Shown: piece by piece, positions 7,967 through 15,315 of the stretch
How positions within the stretch are numbered: the stretch's first letter is position 1
How the letters are laid out: every line of letters begins with the position of its first letter
Source of the DNA: a virus
Length of the DNA stretch: 20,531 bases
Direction: 5' to 3' (one strand)
Virus record (IMG/VR): IMGVR_UViG_3300020175_000962
Location: 1 to 20,531 of that record
Translations under genes and position numbers: made by a program
Notes under the pieces: generated by a model
The model's input: the letters and a program-made list of their open reading frames with translations, nothing else
Databases searched by the model: none
What the model was told of the DNA's origin: nothing

Positions 7967-8369
7967 TTGGCAGAAACCAACTACTGAAATGTTAGGACGA
8001 TGGCAACCATGGCACGACGGACACACTGCTCTCTTCAAAAAAGCCCTGCTGGAAACTGGTCAAGTAGCAATCATGATTCGCGATGTCGGTGGTGTTGTTG
8101 GGCAAGATGCTGGGGGAGGCCGCACCGGTAACCAAAATGACAATCCTTTTGACTACGATGCTGTGGTTGAAAATATCAAAGCTGGGTTAGCAGAAGCTGG
8201 TTTCACTTACGAAGAAGAATATGTTATAATGAAGGTTCCTAACATTGTTGACATTAGTTATGGTCGCGGTGTTGGGTACACGTTCACAGAACATGACCTT
8301 GGTGATGATATCCACAATGTCAGCGCCACAAAAATTAGAGCTCAACTACGTGAGCAAGGAAAATTGTAG
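7959..8369 (+). CDS. HxGH nucleotidyltransferase (cytidylyl/adenylyltransferase-like)
   Basis: A 136-residue nucleotidyltransferase-superfamily protein. GRWQPWHDGH (residues 13-22) is the phosphate-binding HxGH turn, and VSATKIR (121-127) is the C-terminal ISxTxIR motif that also contacts the triphosphate. These motifs occur in NMN adenylyltransferases, CTP-dependent cytidylyltransferases and, more distantly, ATP sulfurylase. Directly next to the APS-kinase-like gene, with ATG 7959 preceded by AAGGAG (7946-7952) and an 8-base overlap, the attractive reading is an ATP-sulfurylase-type step that makes APS. NAD salvage or making a CDP-linked glycan precursor are equal alternatives on sequence alone. 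Confidence 0.7.
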   Translation: MFDWQKPTTEMLGRWQPWHDGHTALFKKALLETGQVAIMIRDVGGVVGQDAGGGRTGNQNDNPFDYDAVVENIKAGLAEAGFTYEEEYVIMKVPNIVDISYGRGVGYTFTEHDLGDDIHNVSATKIRAQLREQGKL

Positions 8370-9139
8370 TGAGATTTGAAGTAGTAACATCGATGAACCA
8401 GTCGTACTATGACAACATTGGGCATAAGATGTTGCTAAGTTACATACACAGCTGGCCTGAGGATGTAAAACTGAGAATATACACAGAAGACAATCTTGTT
8501 ATTCCAAACAGTTTGCATTACAAAAAATATGATCTGGTGCATCTTGAACCCGAGCTTATAAAGTTTGTGAATCGTAACAAAGACAGAAAGGATCAGCAAA
8601 ATCCTAAAGAGCTTCATCTTGGTGCAGTACGGTTTTCATATAAGACGTTTAGCATAATCAATGCCTGCACAACATCTTTAGCTGATTATGTGATATGGTT
8701 AGATGCAGATACATTTACACATACACCCCCCACCCACGAATTCCTTGAGTCATTAGTAAAGCCAGAAGCATACCTGACATATCTTGGTAGAGAGAACAAT
8801 TACAGTGAGTGTGGTTTTGTGATCTACAACGTCAATCACGAATGTAACAGCAGCTTCATGGAAAGTTGGAAGAAACTTTACACCACAGACAATGTCTTTC
8901 GGTTGCCTCAGTGGCACGACAGCTATGTGTTTGATTCGTTGCGTAAGTCGTTTGAAGATTTTCATGAGATTGCTAACTTTAATTTGAGTCCTTGGGGTAA
9001 GGATTACGACCATGTTTTTATTAACAGTGTGCTCGGAGAGTATATGGATCATATGAAAGGCGATCGTAAGTACGAAGGAAAAAGTAAAAAATCTGATTTG
9101 ACAAGAAAAGTAGAAGCATCATACTGGAGAGACCTATGA
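8369..9139 (+). CDS. GT-A fold glycosyltransferase
   Basis: A 256-residue protein with a GT-A layout: an RFEVVTSMN strand, a helix, then DYVIWLDADTF (residues 107-116, DAD at 112-114). That is a textbook DxD site for Mn and nucleotide sugar. ECGFVIYNV and a WHDSYVF segment further on resemble the acceptor and second metal-binding parts of such enzymes. The start is GTG at 8369, overlapping the upstream TAG by one base, with GCAAGGA about 9 bases upstream. The end overlaps the next small gene in ATGA form. Sugar specificity unknown. Confidence 0.75.
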   Translation: MRFEVVTSMNQSYYDNIGHKMLLSYIHSWPEDVKLRIYTEDNLVIPNSLHYKKYDLVHLEPELIKFVNRNKDRKDQQNPKELHLGAVRFSYKTFSIINACTTSLADYVIWLDADTFTHTPPTHEFLESLVKPEAYLTYLGRENNYSECGFVIYNVNHECNSSFMESWKKLYTTDNVFRLPQWHDSYVFDSLRKSFEDFHEIANFNLSPWGKDYDHVFINSVLGEYMDHMKGDRKYEGKSKKSDLTRKVEASYWRDL

Positions 9140-9324
9140 CTGAGTACTATCATCCAGAAACAAACAAGACAAAAAAGATTGATACAGGATTTGAAGGTGG
9201 TGTAACTACCGTAACCGAAACAAATGGATCCAATGTTCAATCGCTGACTTTAAGAGAGTCAGAAGTACCACAATTTGTTGAAAGGTTAATTAACACTGGT
9301 TGGTTACAGCGTCAGCTGCTCTAG
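9136..9324 (+). CDS. Small hypothetical protein (62 aa)
   Basis: A 62-residue hydrophilic protein, rich in Thr and Glu in its first two thirds, with a C-terminal helix of the form VPQFVERLINTGWLQRQLL. No family is recognised. It starts with ATG overlapping the glycosyltransferase stop by 4 bases (ATGA), and no other frame in this interval explains the spacing before the SprT-like gene. There is no signal peptide or membrane segment. Confidence 0.6.
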   Translation: MTEYYHPETNKTKKIDTGFEGGVTTVTETNGSNVQSLTLRESEVPQFVERLINTGWLQRQLL

Positions 9325-9359
9325 TTGACTTTGATACTGAAGCATGGGATAATCGTCTT

Positions 9360-9827
9360 ATGTTTTTTGAACTGACTGGTATTAGGAAAAGATGCGACAG
9401 AGAGTTTATCTCTGATGCGTTTCATTTTTTTGCAACAACTCTTCTCCATCGTCGCACGGTTGAAATTCTTGAGCTTTCTGTCGTTGTGAAAGATCTTGGC
9501 CATGCACATGGATTCTGTAGCTGGGAAGATAATAACATAAATCCAAGGGAATTCACAATAGAGCTAAACAAAAACTTGAGTGGCATTGAGTTGATAAAAA
9601 CAATAGCTCATGAGATGGTACACCTAAAGCAATTTGTTAAAGGTGAACTAAAAGAAAGATATAGACCATCTCATCGTCATATTTGGTATGGTGATATTAT
9701 TGATGTTAGTGATGATAACTTTTATGATGTACCTTGGGAAGTTGAAGCGCGTGACATGGAGCAAGAGTTGTTTCTTTTATTCGAAGATAAAATAGGTGAC
9801 AAATGGCAACACAACTTACTGTTTTAG
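9360..9827 (+). CDS. SprT-like zinc metallopeptidase (first of two)
   Basis: A 155-residue protein with the zincin motif in TIAHEMVHLKQF (HEMVH at residues 84-88) and a downstream PWEVEARDME whose Glu is the probable third zinc ligand. This is the layout of SprT/Spartan-like domains. A second, clearly related gene lies at 15936-16379 and shares AHExVHLKQF, GEL and PWEVEA. Aligning the two puts the start at ATG 9360. The frame stays open back to a TTG at 9300, which would add 20 residues absent from the paralog. In cells, Spartan-type proteases cut DNA-protein crosslinks; the viral role is unknown. It overlaps the GT4 gene by 25 bases. Confidence 0.75.
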   Translation: MFFELTGIRKRCDREFISDAFHFFATTLLHRRTVEILELSVVVKDLGHAHGFCSWEDNNINPREFTIELNKNLSGIELIKTIAHEMVHLKQFVKGELKERYRPSHRHIWYGDIIDVSDDNFYDVPWEVEARDMEQELFLLFEDKIGDKWQHNLLF

Positions 9828-10825
9828 ACTCTGAACCTCAAGCTGATGATGTAGGTTTCAGTCTTGGTGAGAACACCGAAGGCGTTACTGTAGACGAATT
9901 GTCTAAAGATGCTATGGGTGGTACTGAAATGATGAAGCATGGTCTCTACGATAGATTGCCTGCTGACATCAGAGACGAAGTTCAAATCATCTGTTCCAGA
10001 GTAAGAGATGTCGACACACATCGTCCTTCTATACTCTGGTTGCATGATCTATTCAATGACCCGGAAGCAGTGCACTTGCGTGAAGAAGAGTCGCGCAAGA
10101 GATTTGCCAAACTTGTGTTTGTGTCTCATTGGCAGTTTAACAGCTATCACTTAGCTATGGGTGTACCACATTCAGAATCTATGATATTCAAAAACGCTAT
10201 AGAGCCTTTTGAGCCAGTGAGCAAACCAAATGATGGCACTGTTCGCATGATATATCATACAACACCGCACAGAGGCCTTGAAGTACTTGTACCTGTAGTT
10301 GAGTGGCTAGAAAACCACCACACAAACTTTCATCTCGATGTGTATTCTTCATTTGCTGCATATGGTTGGCCTCAAAGGGATGAACCTTATTTGGAATTAT
10401 TCGAAAGAATCAAGCAAAGTCCTAACATGACATATCATGGTTACCAACCTAACGATGTTGTGCGTGAAGCATTGAAAGAAGCTCACATATTTGCTTATCC
10501 TTCTATTTGGCAGGAGACGTCATGCATAGCTGCCATGGAAGCTATGAGTGCTGGTTGTACTATTGTATGTCCAGAGTATGCTGCATTACCTGAAACAACA
10601 GCCAACTTTGGTTTAACATATCAATGGCATGAAGACATCCAACAGCATGCAAACGTCTTTGCCAATGCTTTGAGTCATACTATTGATATAGTACAATCTA
10701 GACCAGAAAGTATAGCTCCAAGGTTGCACGCTCAGAAGATGTATGCTGACTCGTTCTACAGCTGGGATCAAAGAGCAAAAGAATGGGAGAACCTAATCCG
10801 TGGCATCCTCGCAAAGAAAGCGTAA
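9803..10825 (+). CDS. GT4-family (GT-B) glycosyltransferase
   Basis: A 340-residue protein with the Glycos_transf_1 layout. The N-terminal half contains an SILWLHDL strand and an LVFVSHWQ element, typical of the acceptor domain. The C-terminal half runs from about residue 145 (RMIYHTTPHRGLEVLV) to the donor site EX7E at 238-246, within IWQETSCIAAMEAMSAGC. The two Glu contact the nucleotide sugar. It is the only clear GT4 enzyme in the window and probably adds a sugar to the glycan made by the upstream genes. ATG 9803 has AGGTGA just upstream (9794-9799). The gene overlaps the SprT-like gene by 25 bases and the next gene by 26. Confidence 0.85.
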   Translation: MATQLTVLDSEPQADDVGFSLGENTEGVTVDELSKDAMGGTEMMKHGLYDRLPADIRDEVQIICSRVRDVDTHRPSILWLHDLFNDPEAVHLREEESRKRFAKLVFVSHWQFNSYHLAMGVPHSESMIFKNAIEPFEPVSKPNDGTVRMIYHTTPHRGLEVLVPVVEWLENHHTNFHLDVYSSFAAYGWPQRDEPYLELFERIKQSPNMTYHGYQPNDVVREALKEAHIFAYPSIWQETSCIAAMEAMSAGCTIVCPEYAALPETTANFGLTYQWHEDIQQHANVFANALSHTIDIVQSRPESIAPRLHAQKMYADSFYSWDQRAKEWENLIRGILAKKA

Positions 10826-11285
10826 AAGAAGACAGCTTACTCCAGAACAGAAGCAGGCTGCAGCTGAACGTCTAGCTGCTGCCAGAGAGAAACGTGCAAA
10901 GAACAATCCTCCTGCTTATAAGAATGTTCACCCAGCTGTCATGGCTCTGCCTGATGATGACAATTGGTCTCATCGGACTGTTAAAGAGTGGATTAAACAG
11001 TGGAAGCAAAATAAGGAAATGTTTCACAAACAATATAGGCAAGGAGACAACAAAGCTCTTGCAAAGAAACTTGCTGCTGAAAATTACATTAACAATATGG
11101 AAACATATTTAAAGACAAGTGTTTGGTTAGATATGTTTTGGGGACCAGAAAGAAATAATCCTGTAGCGTTTCGTTGCTACGCTCCTGCCTACCATCACCA
11201 AGGAAAGAAAAAAGGTATGATGAAAAGACATAAAAACACATATTACAGTGATGTTGGCATGGTAGGTGAAAATGAGGAGTGTTGA
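10800..11285 (+). CDS. Basic hypothetical protein (161 aa)
   Basis: A 161-residue, strongly basic protein. The first 35 residues are a Lys/Arg/Ala/Gln-rich tract likely to be helical or disordered, then a NPPAYKNVHP turn, a Trp-rich middle (WSHRTVKEWIKQWKQN) and a basic C-terminus. No family recognised. Nucleic-acid binding is possible from the charge alone. The GTG start at 10800 has GGGAGA ten bases upstream and overlaps the GT4 gene by 26 bases. The end overlaps the next gene by 14 bases. Confidence 0.65.
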   Translation: MASSQRKRKRRQLTPEQKQAAAERLAAAREKRAKNNPPAYKNVHPAVMALPDDDNWSHRTVKEWIKQWKQNKEMFHKQYRQGDNKALAKKLAAENYINNMETYLKTSVWLDMFWGPERNNPVAFRCYAPAYHHQGKKKGMMKRHKNTYYSDVGMVGENEEC

Positions 11286-11628
11286 ACCTGACATAAATAA
11301 TTTTATGTCAAACGTATATAAATTTCCAGAAAACGTAACGTCATTGGATATTGATGAGCTCAAGAAGAAAAATCTCGAAGCTCATGAGAAAAACAAAGCA
11401 TTTAGATCTTCGCAAATAGATGATGTTGCTTTGATATGTCAACATGAACTTCTATCATACCTTGAGCTGCAAGGATTTGATGTAGATGGTTATGAGTTTA
11501 TAGAACATTTTAGCTTTGCTATGGAAGCTCTACGGTCGTGTCTTCTTCAGTCAGCAGGACTCAATCATCCCCTTCAACAAATAAAACCTAATCTCCAACG
11601 ACTACTGGAGGACTGGCCTGAGAGTTGA
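11272..11628 (+). CDS. Hypothetical protein (118 aa)
   Basis: A 118-residue protein with no family I can name. It has a charged helix (DIDELKKKNLEAHEKNK) in its first half and a mostly helical second half (HFSFAMEALRSCLLQSAG), ending in LEDWPES. Two starts compete: ATG 11272, preceded by GTAGGTGAAA, and ATG 11305, which begins MSNVYKFPEN but has only an AT-rich CATAAATAATTTT before it. The first is used here. A GTG two codons further upstream (11266) is also possible. Its stop codon is inside the -35 box of the next promoter, so it closes the long upstream run. Confidence 0.65.
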   Translation: MRSVEPDINNFMSNVYKFPENVTSLDIDELKKKNLEAHEKNKAFRSSQIDDVALICQHELLSYLELQGFDVDGYEFIEHFSFAMEALRSCLLQSAGLNHPLQQIKPNLQRLLEDWPES

Positions 11629-11653
11629 CCTCATAGTGTGTTTCACGTATACT
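11625..11653 (+). promoter_or_regulatory. Sigma70-type promoter upstream of RNase H
   Basis: TTGACC (11625-11630) and TATACT (11648-11653) separated by exactly 17 bases, each one mismatch from consensus. The -35 box overlaps the TGA of the preceding gene. The -10 lies about 30 bases before the RNase H ATG, and a GGAG at 11673-11676 follows. This is one of only two near-consensus host-type promoters seen on this strand and fits an early promoter for the nucleic-acid genes downstream. Confidence 0.8.
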
Positions 11654-11682
11654 GATAGGTGAAATAACATTTGGAGAATATT

Positions 11683-12546
11683 ATGATACTCGTTGATTTT
11701 AATCAAATAGTGATTGGCAATTTCATGATGCAAGTTGGTAACCACACAAACATCCCTCTTGATGAGGGAATATTACGCCATATGATTCTCAACGCGCTAA
11801 GATACTATCGTAACAAGTTTCACGAGGACTACGGTGAGCTTGTGATATGCTGTGATAGTAAACGGTACTGGCGTAAAGAGGTTTTTCCGTACTACAAAGC
11901 TGGCCGAAAGAAAGATAGGCAGGCCTCTGGTGTCGATTGGAGCACTATGTTTACTGTCCTCGACAAAGTCAGACAAGAGCTTATTGATGTCTTTCCTTAC
12001 CGTACAATGATAATTGAAGGTGCAGAGGCTGATGATATTATTGGTACCATCGTTGGTTACGAGCGTGAGGAGAAAATATTAATCCTTTCGAGTGATAAAG
12101 ATTTTGTGCAGCTTCATGTATATAATAATGTTGAACAGTATAGTCCTGTACTCAAGAAGTTTGTACGACATGAAAATCCAAAGCTATATTTAAGAGAGCA
12201 TATCATTAAAGGTGACCGCAGTGATGGTATACCCAACATAATGTCAGCTGATAGCGTGTTTGTCAATGGCGGACGTCAGAAGCCTATCCGTAGGAATATG
12301 ATAGCAGAGCTTGCAAGAGTCGATGTCGATCATGTTGAAGAAAGTGATCTCTTTAGAGAAGACGAACACAAGCGTAACTGGTTGAGAAACAGACAGCTTG
12401 TTGATCTCAAAATGATCCCAAGCGAGCTACGAAATAAAATTGAACGTACGTTTGTTGATTATAATACCAATGACAGAAGCAAGTTATTTAACTACTTCGT
12501 ACAAAATAAGTTGAACAACTTAATGGAGAACATAAATGAGTTTTAA
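11683..12546 (+). CDS. rnh: RNase H / FEN-1-family 5'-3' exonuclease (T4 RNase H-like)
   Basis: A 287-residue protein of the T4 RNase H family, which removes RNA primers and flaps from lagging-strand DNA using clustered Asp/Glu residues that bind Mg. Visible: MILVDFN with Asp5, CDSKRYWRKEVFPYYKAGRK (57-76), GAEADDIIGTIV (113-124), LSSDKDFVQL (135-144) and GDRSDGIPNI (177-186). These are the acidic and basic motifs of the family in order. The length is close to T4 RNase H (about 305). ATG 11683 with GGAG 7 bases upstream is the start; the TTG at 11671 lies within the leader. It is the first gene after the promoter and overlaps the next gene by 11 bases. It places this part of the genome among replication genes. 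Confidence 0.9.
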   Translation: MILVDFNQIVIGNFMMQVGNHTNIPLDEGILRHMILNALRYYRNKFHEDYGELVICCDSKRYWRKEVFPYYKAGRKKDRQASGVDWSTMFTVLDKVRQELIDVFPYRTMIIEGAEADDIIGTIVGYEREEKILILSSDKDFVQLHVYNNVEQYSPVLKKFVRHENPKLYLREHIIKGDRSDGIPNIMSADSVFVNGGRQKPIRRNMIAELARVDVDHVEESDLFREDEHKRNWLRNRQLVDLKMIPSELRNKIERTFVDYNTNDRSKLFNYFVQNKLNNLMENINEF

Positions 12547-12976
12547 CATGAGTGTCTATGAAATGTTAGAAGCTGTAGACAAGGAGAAAACTAAAGCAAA
12601 GAAAGTTTCGTTACTACAACAGTATTCGAAAGAATCACAAGCACTGAAGATCGTTATGGAGCTTGCATACGATAAAGCATGGCAGTGGTTACTTCCAGAA
12701 GGTAATCCTCCATACAATGCCTCACCAAAGGAGGCAGACCTTCAACACGTGCTAAAAGCTGATGCACGTCGTCTTCAGTACTTTGTTAACACGCCTCAAG
12801 GCAATGCAATGAAACCTCTGAGACGTGAGACAATGTTCATTGAGCTCCTTGAAGCTGTCGATCCTCTAGATGCAAAACTTTTAATAGCAGCTAAGTCTAA
12901 AAAGTTGCCGTTTAAGTCTGTTACTAAGAAACTTGTTACGGAGGCTTTCCCAGAAGAAACGAAAGGCTGGTCATGA
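12536..12976 (+). CDS. DUF6433-like conserved T4-like phage protein
   Basis: A 146-residue helical protein starting MSFNMSVYEMLEAVDKEKTK. The phrase YEMLE followed by alternating helices, and a C-terminal part with a PLRRETMFIELLEAVDPLDAKLL segment, resemble a conserved T4-like phage family (DUF6433) of unknown function. The identification is from memory of the family and not certain. There is no catalytic motif, signal or membrane segment. It overlaps RNase H by 11 bases and the next gene by 4. Confidence 0.65.
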   Translation: MSFNMSVYEMLEAVDKEKTKAKKVSLLQQYSKESQALKIVMELAYDKAWQWLLPEGNPPYNASPKEADLQHVLKADARRLQYFVNTPQGNAMKPLRRETMFIELLEAVDPLDAKLLIAAKSKKLPFKSVTKKLVTEAFPEETKGWS

Positions 12977-13560
12977 GTAGAGCATTTGTAATTGGAAACG
13001 GAAAGTCACGCGAAGGCTTCGATCTTGAGCAACTGAGACGGTATGGCAAGATCTATGGTTGTAATGCTCTCTACAGAGACTTTGAGCCTGACTATCTTGT
13101 TGCTATTGATGACAAGATAACTGAAGAAATTGAAGCCAGTGACTTTCCATCGGAAAAGTTTATTCATCCTGAGTTTGAAGAGCAGTGGGAGCATCCTGAG
13201 TTCAATCCTTTTACGAGATTGAGATCAAATGCTGGAATGAATGCTATGGTCGAAGCTCTGCGTCACGGTCATAGAGAGATCATCTGTCTGGGATTTGACT
13301 TTATAATTTTGAACGATCTTAGCACAAGTAATATTTACGAAGGTACAAACGCTTACGGACCTGAGACAAAAACGTCATTTCAAGATGGTCTCAGAAGAGC
13401 CAAGTATCTTGACTGGTTTGCAAAGAAGAATCATGTAGCTCAGTATAGGCTTCTACTACCACGAGTTGAAAACTTACAAATACACAGATTTACAACACCA
13501 AATATTCGTGGAATGTTTATCGATGAACTCATGGATTACCTAAATAGAAGTGGTGTATAA
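12973..13560 (+). CDS. DUF115/MptE-like protein, possible glycosyltransferase
   Basis: A 195-residue protein starting with a Rossmann-like strand and a Gly loop, AFVIGNGKSREGFDLEQL, then IYGCNALYRDF and PDYLVAIDD. This order (GNGxS, GCN, PDY...D) is shared by DUF115/MptE-like proteins and by some sialyltransferase-fold enzymes. Later, an EIICLGFDFI strand and a DWFAKKNHV helix complete the fold. No catalytic residues can be assigned. The function may be glycosyl transfer, but pterin-type pyrophosphokinase folds share these features. It sits in a replication-type block, away from the glycan cluster. It overlaps the upstream gene by 4 bases. Confidence 0.5.
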   Translation: MSRAFVIGNGKSREGFDLEQLRRYGKIYGCNALYRDFEPDYLVAIDDKITEEIEASDFPSEKFIHPEFEEQWEHPEFNPFTRLRSNAGMNAMVEALRHGHREIICLGFDFIILNDLSTSNIYEGTNAYGPETKTSFQDGLRRAKYLDWFAKKNHVAQYRLLLPRVENLQIHRFTTPNIRGMFIDELMDYLNRSGV

Positions 13561-13568
13561 GGAGAATT

Positions 13569-13880
13569 ATGCCAACCTACACATTTCATAACAAAGAAAC
13601 TGATGAAGTATGGGACGAACTTTGTTCCATATCAGAAAGATCTGCCTTCCTAGAAGCCAATCCTCACATTGAAACACTAATAATGGAGGCACCTGTATTG
13701 GTGGCTACAAAATATTCTAGTGGTCCAAAAAACGATGATGGCTGGAATGAAAACCTTGCTCGCATAGCTGAAGCCCATCCTAATAGCAATCTTGCTGATA
13801 GATATGGGTCTAAGTCAATTAAGCAATCAAAGAACAGGGATATCATTAAGAAATGGAGGGCGCACACTGGTAGTCCATAG
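13569..13880 (+). CDS. Small FmdB-like phage protein without zinc cysteines
   Basis: A 103-residue protein starting MPTYTFHNKETDEVWDEL, like the N-terminus of FmdB-type zinc-ribbon proteins (MPTYEY...). The CxxC pairs of FmdB are absent; the only Cys is in the ELCS segment. T4-like phages carry similar small proteins in this setting. A Pro/Gly-rich middle and a basic tail (KSIKQSKNRDIIKKW) follow. AAGGAG (13559-13564) sets the ATG. It precedes PhoH with a 9-base gap containing AGGAG. Function unknown. Confidence 0.6.
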   Translation: MPTYTFHNKETDEVWDELCSISERSAFLEANPHIETLIMEAPVLVATKYSSGPKNDDGWNENLARIAEAHPNSNLADRYGSKSIKQSKNRDIIKKWRAHTGSP

Positions 13881-13889
13881 GAGACAAAA

Positions 13890-14675
13890 ATGAGTAATCT
13901 TGCTGTCGAATATCTTGAAGATTATTATAATGCCAAAAATGACAAAGACATATTTAAATATAATAGAAAGAGAAAAAGGAGAAACCAGGCTAAAAAACAA
14001 TTGTTAGAATTGCATGACATAAAACCAATGACTGCAAACCAGCATAAAGTGTTTGCATCTTATGACAACGGTAGCAATATACTTCTACATGGTGTTGCCG
14101 GTACAGGTAAAACTTTCCTTTCATTATACCTTGCTCTTGAGGATGTAATGAGCAAGGGAGACAGAAAAGAGAAAGTGGTTATTGTCAGATCAGTAGTTCC
14201 AACAAGAGACATGGGTTTCCTACCAGGCAAAGAATCAGAAAAGACAGCAGTATACGAACAACCATACAAAACTATATGTTCCGAGATAGCTAATAGAGGA
14301 GATGCATATGATGTCCTCAAGGGCAAAGGAATCATTGAATTTATTTCCACATCATACATAAGAGGAACAACTTTAGACGATGCAGTTGTTATAGTTGACG
14401 AATGTCAGAACATGACATTTCATGAACTTGATAGTATAATTACTAGAGTTGGAGTAAACACAAGAATAATGTTCTGTGGTGACTTCAGACAAACAGATCT
14501 CAACAAACCTCACGAAAAGTCAGGAATTAAGGAGTTTATGTCAATCATTAGCGACATGTACTACTTTGACAATGTTGAATTCGATTTTGATGACATCGTG
14601 AGATCAAGTCTTGTGAAGGATTATATCATAGCTAAAGAAAAATACAATGAAATTCACCCACTACAATCCCCATAA
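13890..14675 (+). CDS. phoH: PhoH-like P-loop ATPase
   Basis: A 261-residue ATPase. Walker A is GVAGTGKT (residues 68-75) and Walker B is AVVIVDECQN (165-174). IVRSVVPTRDMGFLPG lies between them, with a DFRQTD motif after, all of which are PhoH-type. The N-terminal 40 residues are Lys/Arg-rich. PhoH-like proteins are very widely distributed in marine phages and are used as a marker gene. Their role in phage is uncertain, with RNA binding or helicase-like activity and phosphate stress both proposed. ATG 13890 follows an AGGAG. It overlaps the nuclease gene by 29 bases. Confidence 0.9.
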   Translation: MSNLAVEYLEDYYNAKNDKDIFKYNRKRKRRNQAKKQLLELHDIKPMTANQHKVFASYDNGSNILLHGVAGTGKTFLSLYLALEDVMSKGDRKEKVVIVRSVVPTRDMGFLPGKESEKTAVYEQPYKTICSEIANRGDAYDVLKGKGIIEFISTSYIRGTTLDDAVVIVDECQNMTFHELDSIITRVGVNTRIMFCGDFRQTDLNKPHEKSGIKEFMSIISDMYYFDNVEFDFDDIVRSSLVKDYIIAKEKYNEIHPLQSP

Positions 14676-15315
14676 CATACCTAAACTTACAAGAGTAACA
14701 GAGAACGGAAAGCGGTACTATCTTACACCAGATGGTAATAAGTACCCTTCCGTTACTACTGTTGCTGGTATCTTTGCGAAAGAAAAGATAATCCAATGGA
14801 GGAAGAGAGTAGGTAAAGAACAGGCTACCAAGATAACTACGCAAGCATCAGTTAGAGGTACTGCTGTTCATAAGTTGTGTGAGGACTACATTAACAATGT
14901 AGAAGATTATACAAAAGGACAGATGCCTGTCAATGTTGATTCGTTCAACAGTATAAAAACTATCATCGACTCAAGTATCAACAATGTTGTGATGCAAGAG
15001 TGTCCACTCTATTCACACTATCTCAAAGTAGCTGGTACTGTTGACTGTATAGCAGAATGGAACGGTAAATTATCAATCATTGACTTCAAGACGTCACGTA
15101 AGCCCAAGAAGCTAGAGTGGATCGATAACTATTTCATGCAGACAGCAGCCTATGCTGTAATGTTCGAAGAGCTGACAGAGAAACCAATAACAGATTTAGT
15201 TATATTGATATCAGTTGACAACGAAGAGCCTCAGATATTCACACAGAAGCGAGACGAATGGATATCAAAGTTTATGGAAGCAAGGGATGAGTTCAAGAAT
15301 CGGTATGGGTACTAA
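14647..15315 (+). CDS. PD-(D/E)XK nuclease, RecB/Cas4-like
   Basis: A 222-residue nuclease. RGTAVH (70-75) gives the N-terminal His, GTVD (130-133) and IIDFKTS (144-150) give the catalytic Asp, Asp and Lys, and QTAAY (165-169) is the RecB-type motif. This is the Cas4/RecB-like exonuclease layout found in many T4-like marine phages, usually linked with recombination or genome processing. The start is ATG 14647, 29 bases inside PhoH. Its TAA (15313-15315) interlocks with the stop codon of the minus-strand gene. Confidence 0.85.
   Translation: MKFTHYNPHNIPKLTRVTENGKRYYLTPDGNKYPSVTTVAGIFAKEKIIQWRKRVGKEQATKITTQASVRGTAVHKLCEDYINNVEDYTKGQMPVNVDSFNSIKTIIDSSINNVVMQECPLYSHYLKVAGTVDCIAEWNGKLSIIDFKTSRKPKKLEWIDNYFMQTAAYAVMFEELTEKPITDLVILISVDNEEPQIFTQKRDEWISKFMEARDEFKNRYGY

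Noticed and set aside
11291-11298. CATAAATA-like late promoter (T4 TATAAATA)
   Set aside because: One close match inside a coding gene with AT-rich surroundings; no consistent set of such sites in the window.
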